A stretch of DNA of 21,943 bases, from positions 1 to 21,943 of the IMG/VR virus record IMGVR_UViG_3300036761_000567, one strand, 5' to 3'. Source of the DNA: a virus. This document shows, in pieces, positions 1-7,741 of this stretch. How positions within the stretch are numbered: position 1 is the first letter of the stretch; every line of letters starts with the position of its first letter. The translations under genes were made by a program, and so were the position numbers. A model generated the notes under the pieces. The model was not told the origin of the DNA. It saw only the letters and a program-made list of their open reading frames with translations, and did not search any database.

Positions 1-833
1 TGCGGAAATTTGCCCCCCGAAGAACTTAGGCCGGTCCATTCCGCTTCGGGTTTTGCAATTTGCATTTTACCGGATGTAGTAAATCGGCCGTGCCACCCAA
101 AACCGGAAGTGGTTGCGGGAGTTCTGTAGTTTAACGCTTGTCGATCATAGGCGGCAAGTTGTTTCTGAGTATTCGCCAACTCCTGCATGGGCGTTAAACG
201 CGGACGAAACGCTTCCGCCGGGATATCCTTGCCCGCCGCCTTGAATTGCCGAGATCGCCCTACCGCCGGGTCAAGTTCACCCCGATCCACCATCTCCTGG
301 TAATTCTGGATATCGTGCTGCGCCATGGCGAATTTCAGGGCCGAGTCACTCTTAGCCTTTTGTTCGGCCGTGTCCAAAGTTTCAAGATCATTCCGGATAC
401 CTGCCTGGATGCCGAGTTTCTTTTTTAGATAGGCGGTAGCGAGGTCCTTCTTCCGCTCCTCTTTCTGTGCCGGGTCGAGATTGGAACTGTCCAACCGCTG
501 GAAATCAAGGCCATAACTCTGGTAGGCTACGTCAATATCAGGGTCGATGGTCTTCTGCAATGCCGTTCGATGACTCGCAATCTGGCCGAGGGTGTGGTCA
601 AGGTCGGTTTTGCTCTGGAATTTCAGGACCTCGAACGGATCGGAGGAACCTTGGGATTGTGCCGGAGATACCCGGCCAGCATCCCAATTCGGTTCGATCC
701 ACGGCCGTTCTCCCCATCCCACCGGGCGGGGATCGCCCCCCGGCCGCACATTCCGGTCAAGCGTCTGCATCTGAATATCGGCCTCACTCGGTTCGACGAT
801 CCCCGATAGGGGGGTAAAAGGTAATCCAAGCAT
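1..833 (-). CDS. Helical virion-associated protein, cut by left window edge
   Basis: The frame from the ATG at 833 stays open to base 1, giving 277 residues with no stop, so the C-terminus lies outside the window. The ribosome site AGGAG sits 8 bases before the start and overlaps the TAG of the tail-fibre gene, so the two are probably coupled. The first 65 residues are rich in Pro, Gly and Trp (for example RPVGWGERPW). From about residue 65 to 215 the protein is charged, Gln-rich and probably alpha-helical (DPAQKEERKKDLATAYLKKK, then DTAEQKAKSDSALKFAMAQH). Its place after the tail fibre and its helical composition would suit an internal or ejection protein of a short-tailed phage, but I recognise no family. 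The open frame is certain; the role is only a guess. Confidence 0.8.
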   Translation of the reverse strand, partial: MLGLPFTPLSGIVEPSEADIQMQTLDRNVRPGGDPRPVGWGERPWIEPNWDAGRVSPAQSQGSSDPFEVLKFQSKTDLDHTLGQIASHRTALQKTIDPDIDVAYQSYGLDFQRLDSSNLDPAQKEERKKDLATAYLKKKLGIQAGIRNDLETLDTAEQKAKSDSALKFAMAQHDIQNYQEMVDRGELDPAVGRSRQFKAAGKDIPAEAFRPRLTPMQELANTQKQLAAYDRQALNYRTPATTSGFGWHGRFTTSGKMQIAKPEAEWTGLSSSGGKFP

Positions 834-842
834 TATGCGCTC

Positions 843-2537
843 CTATGTAGGGGCGGTATAGGCCGTAACTATACCACCCGTTATGGTGATTGAACCGTCA
901 GACCCCAGGGCTGTCAACTTCGCCAAGGCCACTACCTGTGACGCCAAACCATCCGTACCATTCAGGTTGAATCCCGTATTGGATCGAATTACTCCTCCCG
1001 CCGTCACCAATCCGGTATTGGCTACCGTCAGCCGGGTTGTGAAAGTAACTGCGGTGTCGGCAGTACCAGAAGGTGCCGTTTCGAGTAGGACCGTTCCCGC
1101 CGAGAAAAATATGCGACTGGCATAGTCACTGGTGATGTACTTGTACGCCCCGCTGAGAAGATCGAGATTATATCCCACACAACCATAAGCATCCCCCAAT
1201 TCTCCCAGGAAGGTCGCTGTGCCGGATAGAATACGCCCTACGTAGCCGTATAGTCCCACCTTCACACCGACGCTATCAATCCGGAACCGCTCCTTATTAG
1301 TTGCTGTGCCTCGAATGAAGAATCGCATAACGGCCGAATCGGCGTCGGTAGCGTGAACGAAATTGAGACTGCCGGTATTGTTTGCATATATGACGGCATT
1401 GTCCGGTCCCCGTGCCCCAGCCTCCGTATAAGTCGAACTCAGTTGCTCTACCGATACACTACTACCAGTGTTATTTCCAAATAGAACTCTTGCCCCAGCC
1501 GAAGTACCGGCATTGCTATTACCCAGTTGGGCAGTTGTTAAACTGTCAGCATTGCTCGTTCTTGTGGCATTTGCAGGTAGGTATTGCGTATGATCGTCAT
1601 CTGCCAACCCCCCGATACCGCCGTGGTCAATCCCACCGTCTTTCACCTGAAGATTGTTGCCGCTCAACTGAAAGTCATTCGTATCGTAGTTGAACGTGAT
1701 TGCTTGTCCGCTGAGTGTCAGAGGGGCCGCCGTCACGGTTGCCGCCGCATGAAGCAGGGTATGGTCATACGTAGATGTATGCCCCGACAACAATCCCGCC
1801 GCTGTGCCTGTCGTGTCATAAGCCAGAGCCGGTATATCCGTTGTGACCAACGCCCGGAACGTCGGCGCAGCCGCCCCCCCTGAAGTCGGCCCCGCTAACA
1901 CATACGCCGCCGTCTGTGTGTCGAGGGATAGTTGTTGCCCCGTCAGACCCAACAGTACGTCGGCCGACGCTGCCAGCGAAACGGCATCGTGTAGCCCCGG
2001 CACCACCGCGAACCCGAACGTAGTAGCCGTTAGAGCTTGCAGGACGTGCCCAGTTGTAAGTCCCGATACGGTGTGGTCCCCACCATCAAGGACGTGCGCC
2101 TGGTTGTGGTGTTGGTTTGCGGTCACAGTGGCGAGGTCCGCGTGCGCGCCTCCGCCCGATAAAACCCCCGTTGTTGCCTTAATAATACCGGACATGCCGG
2201 TGAGCGTCAAACCCGCGAACGTCGGACTCGCACCGGTGTGATAGTCTTGGGGGCCGGACAGGGTAATCGTGCCGTCACCATCATTGGCAACTGTTACGCG
2301 GTTTGACGTGCCCGCGACCCACAAGGCCAAGTTCGCCACGCTGGCGAGGGTCTTGTTGGCATCAGTCGCCATCAATCGGGTCGCTGTCAGGCCGGTAAGG
2401 GCGAGACTGGCAAACACGGGGATCCCGGCCGGACCTAACGCGGCCCGAAACCGGGAAATAGCCATCGTAGTGTCTACCTCGAACCGCGGTGAACCGGGGA
2501 CCGGAACGTTGACGATATTAGTCAGTTCGACGGTCAT
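843..2537 (-). CDS. Tail fibre / receptor-binding protein
   Basis: This 564-residue protein is low in charge and rich in Ala, Gly, Thr and Ser, as trimeric fibres are. Its middle has His-containing fibre motifs: QHHNQAHVLDGGDHTVSGL at about 142-160 and LADDDHTQYL at about 311-320, a phrase seen in many phage tail fibres. Earlier segments such as SPTFAGLTLTG and ALVTTDIPALAYDTT are typical of trimeric beta-prism shafts. The C-terminus ends in a short beta-rich stretch (GSDGSITITGGIVTAY) with no obvious intramolecular chaperone. It should sit at the tail tip and bind the host surface. The start ATG overlaps the upstream stop by ATGA. The role is well supported by composition and motifs; the receptor cannot be told. 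Confidence 0.8.
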   Translation of the reverse strand: MTVELTNIVNVPVPGSPRFEVDTTMAISRFRAALGPAGIPVFASLALTGLTATRLMATDANKTLASVANLALWVAGTSNRVTVANDGDGTITLSGPQDYHTGASPTFAGLTLTGMSGIIKATTGVLSGGGAHADLATVTANQHHNQAHVLDGGDHTVSGLTTGHVLQALTATTFGFAVVPGLHDAVSLAASADVLLGLTGQQLSLDTQTAAYVLAGPTSGGAAAPTFRALVTTDIPALAYDTTGTAAGLLSGHTSTYDHTLLHAAATVTAAPLTLSGQAITFNYDTNDFQLSGNNLQVKDGGIDHGGIGGLADDDHTQYLPANATRTSNADSLTTAQLGNSNAGTSAGARVLFGNNTGSSVSVEQLSSTYTEAGARGPDNAVIYANNTGSLNFVHATDADSAVMRFFIRGTATNKERFRIDSVGVKVGLYGYVGRILSGTATFLGELGDAYGCVGYNLDLLSGAYKYITSDYASRIFFSAGTVLLETAPSGTADTAVTFTTRLTVANTGLVTAGGVIRSNTGFNLNGTDGLASQVVALAKLTALGSDGSITITGGIVTAYTAPT

Positions 2538-3238
2538 CTCGGTATCATCCCCGAAGAAGCAAATCCGCCTTGATCACCAGACTTGAGGGTCAATTCTCGG
2601 TTTGCCGTGGTGTTCTGCAATTGGGCGATATACCGCTGCAATGCCTGTTGAGCATAGTCCACACCCGCGGTCGTGCCCGTATTACTAAGACTGGTGCGCG
2701 CCCCTACGTCCGTTCCGTACCGAGAAGTTTCAGCCCCCACATTCACCCCATACATCCCGGCCGCGGTCTGACCAAGACCTGTCAGGATATCGGCCCGTTT
2801 GCTGGCCAGGCCGAGGTTGGTCTGCGCCCGGTTGGCCTCATCGTAGGCGATCCCGGCGGCGGGCATATTCAGGGTGTTGGCCATACCGGAGTTGACCGAC
2901 TGCATGGCAATATCAGAGAGAGTCCGCCGCTTGCCCTGCTGATACATCTTCTCCGTCTCGCCGGTGAGTCCGGCCAGGGCCTCGCGGAACAGGCCGGAGA
3001 CATCACCGTAACCTGGTCCCGCACCGCCTGCGGGTGCGGCCGAGGTGGCGGGCGAAGAAGTGGCAGTGGGTGCCTTAGCAGCAGACCGTCGTTGTAACTC
3101 TGCCTGAGCGAATCGCTTATCCCACGGTCCATTCATAGAGTTCTGGAGTTCGACATCCGACATCGTTGACCAGTCTTTTGTCGTCATGCCACCTTGTGTC
3201 GTCGTGCCAAGTCCACTACCTAAAGTACCCCACGCCAT
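2534..3238 (-). CDS. Helical structural or ejection protein (unknown)
   Basis: This is a 234-residue protein. I chose the ATG at 3238, which shares its A with the TAA of the upstream gene (TAATG) and follows a GAGGG site; a longer frame to 3295 exists but overlaps the neighbour. The N-terminus is Gly/Thr-rich, then residues about 50-75 form a low-complexity Ala/Pro/Ser/Thr linker. The rest is Ala/Gln-rich and likely helical (LTGETEKMYQQGKRRTLSDI, then YAQQALQRYIAQLQNTTANR). Lying between the beta-propeller gene and the tail fibre, it could be an internal virion protein ejected with the DNA. I do not recognise the family, so the function is inferred from position and predicted helix only. Confidence 0.6.
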   Translation of the reverse strand: MAWGTLGSGLGTTTQGGMTTKDWSTMSDVELQNSMNGPWDKRFAQAELQRRSAAKAPTATSSPATSAAPAGGAGPGYGDVSGLFREALAGLTGETEKMYQQGKRRTLSDIAMQSVNSGMANTLNMPAAGIAYDEANRAQTNLGLASKRADILTGLGQTAAGMYGVNVGAETSRYGTDVGARTSLSNTGTTAGVDYAQQALQRYIAQLQNTTANRELTLKSGDQGGFASSGMIPR

Positions 3239-4764
3239 TATCGTACCCTCTTTCCCGGCGCGCCGCCGTCCAGAATGATCTTCTCCATCCCCCATGTCTC
3301 GCCGACTGTACTGTTACCCACTTTGATTCCCGCGAAGGCCCCGCGAATCCCGCGCCTACGCTTGGCTCCGCGCGCCCGGCCCGGACCTGCAAAGGTCATG
3401 GCCAGTTTCGGATTCGTGCCCGTGTTGAGTTTCTCGATCAGGGTCTCGGCCACATCCTCAGACCAGAGTTGTACCGTGGCGTTGTTGGAGTCTGTCAGAC
3501 CCCCACTCGCCCCACCGGCCAAAATCATATCGACCGCCTCAAGAGAACCATCCCGGCCGTCCTCGGCCAGCGGAATCGGACCAAAACACACATAACTGTC
3601 GATAGCCGTACTGTCATCGTTGGTCGCGGCATCACTATGCGCCCGCACATACCCGTCCGCGCAGCCGAGAAGTAGGGCCTTGTAGTCGGGATCGTTGGCG
3701 TCGTACTGGAAAATCGAGTAGACGCCGTGCGTACTGGCGTGGGTATCGAGAAACATCCCGCCGGTCTGCAAATCAAGCCAATAGTTCGTACTGGTGCCGT
3801 CCGCCAGGAGGGTGATGCAAATCTTGATCCCACTACGCACAGCATCGTGGCCCATCAAGATTCGGTGTGTAGAGGGGTCGGCCCCGGTATCGACGATCAG
3901 GTTCGGTAGGTTGGCCGCGGTGATGTTCTCCACTTGAGCCGAGCCTTTGGCGAGTCTATAGATGCCGCCGGTGCCCCAGAAGTAGAGGTTGCCGTTGCCG
4001 TCGAAACACCACGAGGTATGTCCGAAGATGCCCGTGCCGTTGATATCGACCATCTGCCCGCCATAGGCAGGGTTGTCGATCATTATGTGCATGGAGTTGG
4101 CGCATCCGATGATGAGTTGCCCATCCCGCGCCGGGATTAATGCCCGCACCACGTCGCCGATCTGACCGGAACCGCCGGACCCGATGACCGTAGCCCGGTC
4201 TGCCGTCGTCCGGTAGATATTCCAGTCCCACGGGTTGCCCGCTGCCGAGGTCGGGGCCTGGTGGGGGTAGTTGGGGTTGCCCGATAGGATACACCGACCG
4301 CCGGACAAGCAACCGACATACGCCTTGGCGGGCATGGTCCCATAGTTCGTCGTATCACCACCGTAGACAGTCCAGTTGTACCAGTGCGGCGGCGCGGTCT
4401 CACCCCCGGAGGTCGTGAAGGAAATCGCGTTGCCATCGTCATCAGTACCAGTCACCGCCCCCGCGCTAAAGAGGGCCGCGGTAATACGATAACCGTAGAT
4501 TGTACACGCCGCGCTGGGGGTGTTGCTGGTGATGTAGTCCACCACCATCTGTCCCCCGGTTCCCGCCGTCAGGATATTCCCGCGATCCGGTGGATTGGTG
4601 CCGACATTAGTCGTGATGATCTTCGTATTCTGGAAATCGGCGACCTTGAGTTTGTCCCCGTTCACGATGAAGACCTTACCGTATGCCTCGAATACCATCA
4701 ACTGATCGGCCGTGTTGATGTCATCCCGTGCGGCGGTGAGTTCTATGAATGTTCCGGCTGGCAT
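3238..4764 (-). CDS. Beta-propeller tail (nozzle-like) protein, C-terminal part of a split family
   Basis: 508 residues from the ATG at 4764, which shares a base with the upstream TAA (TAATG), with GAGGA about 11 bases before. A frame open to 5112 exists but overlaps the 94-aa gene and adds an unlikely Cys/Arg-rich leader. The sequence is a run of short beta-strand repeats with Gly-Asn/Asp turns: MVFEAYGKVFIVNGDKLKV near the start, DGQLIIGCANSMHIMID and DGNGNLYFWGTGGIYRLAKG in the middle, and KALLLGCADGYVRAHSD later. This pattern suits a beta-propeller such as the nozzle of short-tailed phages (T7 gp12-like). The protein begins abruptly inside what I recall as the middle of a longer virion protein; the expected N-terminal half seems to lie in upstream cistrons. 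The structural role is likely, the exact position inferred. Confidence 0.65.
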   Translation of the reverse strand: MPAGTFIELTAARDDINTADQLMVFEAYGKVFIVNGDKLKVADFQNTKIITTNVGTNPPDRGNILTAGTGGQMVVDYITSNTPSAACTIYGYRITAALFSAGAVTGTDDDGNAISFTTSGGETAPPHWYNWTVYGGDTTNYGTMPAKAYVGCLSGGRCILSGNPNYPHQAPTSAAGNPWDWNIYRTTADRATVIGSGGSGQIGDVVRALIPARDGQLIIGCANSMHIMIDNPAYGGQMVDINGTGIFGHTSWCFDGNGNLYFWGTGGIYRLAKGSAQVENITAANLPNLIVDTGADPSTHRILMGHDAVRSGIKICITLLADGTSTNYWLDLQTGGMFLDTHASTHGVYSIFQYDANDPDYKALLLGCADGYVRAHSDAATNDDSTAIDSYVCFGPIPLAEDGRDGSLEAVDMILAGGASGGLTDSNNATVQLWSEDVAETLIEKLNTGTNPKLAMTFAGPGRARGAKRRRGIRGAFAGIKVGNSTVGETWGMEKIILDGGAPGKRVR

Positions 4765-5048
4765 TATATATCCTCGAACCAGACTTGGTTGTTTCCGATT
4801 GCCAACATCCGCTTCACAGTGGCAAGTGCGACGGGCGGCGTCTCGGCGTATGATGCCACCAGCACGGCCGATCCGCCACTTGTTCCACCGCCCGTGGCAA
4901 CGAGTTCCACAATATCGGCAGTTGTGAGTGTCGCCGATCCACCGCTCGTGCCGCCACCCGTGGCAACGAGTCCTACGAACGCCGCTGCATTTTGGGCAGC
5001 ACCAATATATAAGCCGGAGTATTGGGATGCCCCTACATTCCAACTCAT
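4764..5048 (-). CDS. Small tail linker protein with duplicated Gly-rich motif
   Basis: This 94-residue protein overlaps the spike gene by ATGA at its start and the beta-propeller gene by TAATG at its end. It contains LVATGGGTSGGSA twice, 22 residues apart (about residues 27-39 and 49-61), encoded by a 66-base direct repeat. The C-terminus, about residues 75-94 (TVKRMLAIGNNQVWFEDI), matches the end of the 186-aa protein at 6944-7504. Read straight on, WFEDI leads into PAGTFIELTAARDD of the next gene, as if one ancestral protein had been cut here. It probably forms a small beta-rich tail adaptor. The family is not recognised; tight coupling on both sides supports it being translated. Confidence 0.65.
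   Translation of the reverse strand: MSWNVGASQYSGLYIGAAQNAAAFVGLVATGGGTSGGSATLTTADIVELVATGGGTSGGSAVLVASYAETPPVALATVKRMLAIGNNQVWFEDI
4867..4971. repeat. 66-base-period direct repeat inside a tail gene
   Basis: Two 39-base copies (4867-4905 and 4933-4971) share the core cccgtggcaacgagt and differ mostly at third codon positions. They encode the two LVATGGGTSGGSA motifs. The synonymous differences mean the duplication is old and the peptide is conserved by selection rather than newly copied. Confidence 0.85.
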
Positions 5049-6562
5049 ACAGTGACCCCAGAATAGGTGTGGGCATCCAAGGCCGCATCAATGCAGGTAC
5101 TCGCCGCCCCAAGAGTGAAGTCTGAGCCCTTCACCACGCCGAAAGTACACGCACTGATGTTGTTTGACCCATTGGTGGGATCGGTGGCCAGCGTCACCTG
5201 ACCCGGAATACTGGCGATCGAAGTAATAGCATAGACGGCCAACTTGATCCCCGTGCCCGTGCCCGCAAAGATCGCCAGATAGTCTGAGGTTGTTACGTCA
5301 GCGAATGGATTACTGGCCGAAGTAAACACCAAACTGGTGGCGGTCGATGCTCCATCTGTACCCTTACCTATTGTTCCGGTCAGTGCGGGGTCAGTGGCGA
5401 TGTCCGTTGCTCCGGCGGTGACGTTGGTTCTGGGTGTGGTGTTGCCATAGAAGCAGTTGTATTCCCACAAATTCATCGGCTGAGCCGTTGCCCAGTTGGC
5501 CCCCACGAAACAATCGGCTACCACATTATTTATGCACGTCACCGGGGTACTCGTGCCACCTGCGATTCCACTTTTACAGTTTCGTATCGTGCAGTTGTAA
5601 ATTTGAGATTGGGCTACAGTTAAAATGCCCTGTCCTGAAGCCGCCGAAGAGCAGGTGTCAATCACACAGTTAATGGCCCGCCCGCCAGTAGAGGTGAATA
5701 CTATCCCCTGAGCACTATCGTGTGCATAGCACCCTATTAGCGTAGTGGAGTATGTCTGAAACGCCGCACCGGCGGGGGCGGACGCCTCGCACCCTACTAA
5801 CACGCAATTCCCCGTGGTGAGAACGTAAAAGGCAATTGCCGCAGAGGCAGAACTATTTACCACTTTACAGTTAAAAAACGAGGAGCTTCCGGTTTGGTTA
5901 TCCACCACCGAGGCAGCCGTGCCGGTAAACTGTAGATTAGACACTCTAATGAACGAATTAACTCCGAAGGTAAATGCTCCACAAGCGATAGTCGGTCGAT
6001 ACGCCCCAGTACAGGAGTCTCCGCGAGTAAGTTTATAGCCAGTCATAAGAATTGGAAGGGGGCCCGTCCCCGCCGTCCCCGCCGCTACATTACCCGCTAT
6101 GGTAAATGTCGTACCCGGACTTGTATTGCCTCCGTTGTACCAGATAGTATTACCGGCTTTCACCGCGGCGTGAAACGCTGTGTCCTGTGCTGCAATCCCG
6201 TAAGCCAAGGCACCGCCGACATTCACCACACCGTCCTTGGTCGTATTGGCAGACGCCCCCAAGGAACGGTCCACCGTGATGTTATAGGAGTCCACGCGGG
6301 TCCTGATCTCGTACCACCCAACGGTGAAGTTCGTCCCAGATACCACTTTGATGAGATTACCCACCATCGCTGTCGTGAATCCGCCCGTATCTGAAGTAAG
6401 GGTGGTAGAACCCGCCCCATGATAGCAATCCGTGGGGGCCAATACCGGAGTCGGTGCAGCCAGCGTGTAGTCCGTACTTCCGCCGGTAGTGACGTACCCA
6501 CCACCGTTGTTCATCGAACCGCCGGACGCGAATTCCCAGACCGTAGAAGCTGAAAGAGCCAT
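5045..6562 (-). CDS. Parallel beta-helix tail spike
   Basis: 505 residues. The N-terminal ~110 residues contain FTTAMVGNLIKVVSGTNFTV and ITVDRSLG, a motif set seen near the N-terminus of many phage spike proteins. Residues about 190-350 are a right-handed parallel beta-helix: rungs of about 20 residues such as RVSNLQFTGTA, FFNCKVVNSSA, LVGCEASAPAG, LIGCYAHDSAQGIVF, INCVIDTCSSAASG and IYNCTIRNCKSGI. Ladders of Cys and Asn stack inside the coil. No catalytic residues could be assigned, so polysaccharide cleavage is possible but not shown. The start at 6562 lies 4 bases after the upstream TAA with no clear ribosome site, suggesting coupling. The stop overlaps the next start by ATGA. Confidence 0.8.
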   Translation of the reverse strand: MALSASTVWEFASGGSMNNGGGYVTTGGSTDYTLAAPTPVLAPTDCYHGAGSTTLTSDTGGFTTAMVGNLIKVVSGTNFTVGWYEIRTRVDSYNITVDRSLGASANTTKDGVVNVGGALAYGIAAQDTAFHAAVKAGNTIWYNGGNTSPGTTFTIAGNVAAGTAGTGPLPILMTGYKLTRGDSCTGAYRPTIACGAFTFGVNSFIRVSNLQFTGTAASVVDNQTGSSSFFNCKVVNSSASAAIAFYVLTTGNCVLVGCEASAPAGAAFQTYSTTLIGCYAHDSAQGIVFTSTGGRAINCVIDTCSSAASGQGILTVAQSQIYNCTIRNCKSGIAGGTSTPVTCINNVVADCFVGANWATAQPMNLWEYNCFYGNTTPRTNVTAGATDIATDPALTGTIGKGTDGASTATSLVFTSASNPFADVTTSDYLAIFAGTGTGIKLAVYAITSIASIPGQVTLATDPTNGSNNISACTFGVVKGSDFTLGAASTCIDAALDAHTYSGVTV

Positions 6563-6566
6563 AGCA

Positions 6567-6941
6567 TTAATCCAGTGTGACAGTCAATGTACTCGCTAAG
6601 AACCGCGGAACCTTTCCCGACGTAACTGCCACGCCGCCGGTAAGGGCTAAGGCTACGCGGGGCACACCGCCAGACACGGCGGCGAAAATACACACGTATG
6701 TCACCGTGCCCCACGAGCCAGTGGCTTCCGGGAAGGTTATGGCCGCGCCGTTGGTCTTTGCTCCTGCCGCTGCTGGGTTCCACGTAGCCGCCGTAACGGC
6801 CACGCGGGCGTATCCGTTGCCCACCGGCTCTGCCAAGGTAGCGCCAGCGTCACCGGGGTCGGCCGTAGATAGGCCAACCCAATTGTTCATTTCCAACAGT
6901 GCGTCAAGGACAGCAACCTCTTCTGTGTCACTAAGACTCAT
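6567..6941 (-). CDS. Small tail-fibre-like structural protein
   Basis: 124 residues matching from memory a common phage family with the signature WVGLSTADPGDAGATLAEP, GNGYARVAV, NGAAITFPEATGSWGTV and then IFAAVSGG. Members are usually 110-150 residues and annotated as tail fibre or minor tail proteins, so this one appears full length. The start at 6941 comes 2 bases after the upstream TGA. The gene sits between a tail linker gene and a beta-helix spike, which fits a part of the tail appendage. The family match is good; its exact place in the virion is unknown. Confidence 0.75.
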   Translation of the reverse strand: MSLSDTEEVAVLDALLEMNNWVGLSTADPGDAGATLAEPVGNGYARVAVTAATWNPAAAGAKTNGAAITFPEATGSWGTVTYVCIFAAVSGGVPRVALALTGGVAVTSGKVPRFLASTLTVTLD

Positions 6942-6943
6942 GG

Positions 6944-7504
6944 TCAGACATCCTCATAAAAAAATCGGTGTCGCGCCGTCGCAATCAATCGTTTCGTCGT
7001 CGCCCGGTCGGCGGGTGGGGTAAACACATAGGTTGGCGTACCGCTGATCTCGAACATGAAATCCTGGGTCGCATAGGGCGTCCAAGTTCCCCCGGTATCC
7101 GTACTATGGAGTCGCTGTCCATATACGTAGGTAGCCGCTGTGCTATCTATCCGCCAGTTGATGTTATTAGACCCATTATCCCCGCCAGACAAAACGACGG
7201 CATACATACCAGCCGATATCGTCCCGAACGGGGCGAATGTCAACGTTACCCACTCCCCGCCCGTGTCCGTGGTTATGGTGTTTCCATTAAATCCAATTGC
7301 TCCCAGAGATGCGCTGGGCAATCCGCCCGCAGTAGTATATAGTGTAAACGCGCACGTCCCCGGAGACCCGACGCGGAATACTTTGAACCGGGCATCTCCC
7401 AGAGTAGCGGCCTCTATGGTGAAAGTCTGCGCGAGCCTTACCGTGCCCGCATCTTGTGCGACATACGAATCGTCGTCAGTAGTGTAGGCCGCCAGAATAC
7501 TCAT
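6944..7504 (-). CDS. Beta-sandwich tail protein with shared C-terminal module
   Basis: 186 residues. Residues about 1-160 look like a jelly-roll or carbohydrate-binding-like beta sandwich: TVRLAQTFTI, CAFTLYTTAGGLPSASL, GEWVTLTFAPFG, AGMYAVVLSGGD and NNINWRIDSTA, a layout like proteins with a sensitive outer beta sandwich. The last 20 residues (TKRLIATARHRFFYEDV) resemble the end of the 94-aa protein at 4764-5048. The start overlaps the upstream stop by ATGA. It may add a surface-binding domain to the tail. The domain call is by pattern only; the shared tail is seen directly. Confidence 0.65.
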   Translation of the reverse strand: MSILAAYTTDDDSYVAQDAGTVRLAQTFTIEAATLGDARFKVFRVGSPGTCAFTLYTTAGGLPSASLGAIGFNGNTITTDTGGEWVTLTFAPFGTISAGMYAVVLSGGDNGSNNINWRIDSTAATYVYGQRLHSTDTGGTWTPYATQDFMFEISGTPTYVFTPPADRATTKRLIATARHRFFYEDV

Positions 7505-7731
7505 GGACTCTCCACCGCGCTACAAGAGCACATAGCCACGACCGGCTGTGTTGACGCTCCGATCAACGTGCCCGCCCCCCACTTGAGGAGGCCCGGCCGT
7601 TGTCCGCCTCGGAGTCGGCCTTGCCAAAACGGGCGCACATTCTGCAAGCGGGGTGACGTGTTCTCCGGCGGATTACCAGGAAGACCGCCCTTGTGAAGCC
7701 CAGAAAACGGAAATACCAGCATTTGCGACAT
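7501..7731 (-). CDS. N-terminal piece of a tail beta-propeller protein
   Basis: 76 residues from the ATG at 7731, with GGAG 11 bases upstream overlapping the stop of the adaptor gene. The segment GNPPENTSPRLQNVRPF followed by GRLRGGQRPGL resembles, from memory, the opening of long phage virion proteins (NPP..TS..L.NVRPF..-R.RGGQRPGL) that normally continue for several hundred residues. Here the frame stops after SAVESP, at an ATGA overlap with the next gene. Either the phage makes this N-terminal segment as a separate chain, or the gene has decayed. The neighbouring downstream genes carry what look like the missing later parts. Confidence 0.65.
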   Translation of the reverse strand: MSQMLVFPFSGLHKGGLPGNPPENTSPRLQNVRPFWQGRLRGGQRPGLLKWGAGTLIGASTQPVVAMCSCSAVESP

Positions 7732-7741
7732 CGGGGTTCTC

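Noticed and set aside
3238-5112. 624-codon version of the beta-propeller gene
   Set aside because: The extra 116 residues overlap the 94-aa and spike genes in another frame and read as a Cys/Arg/Trp-rich shadow; the TAATG start at 4764 has a ribosome site.
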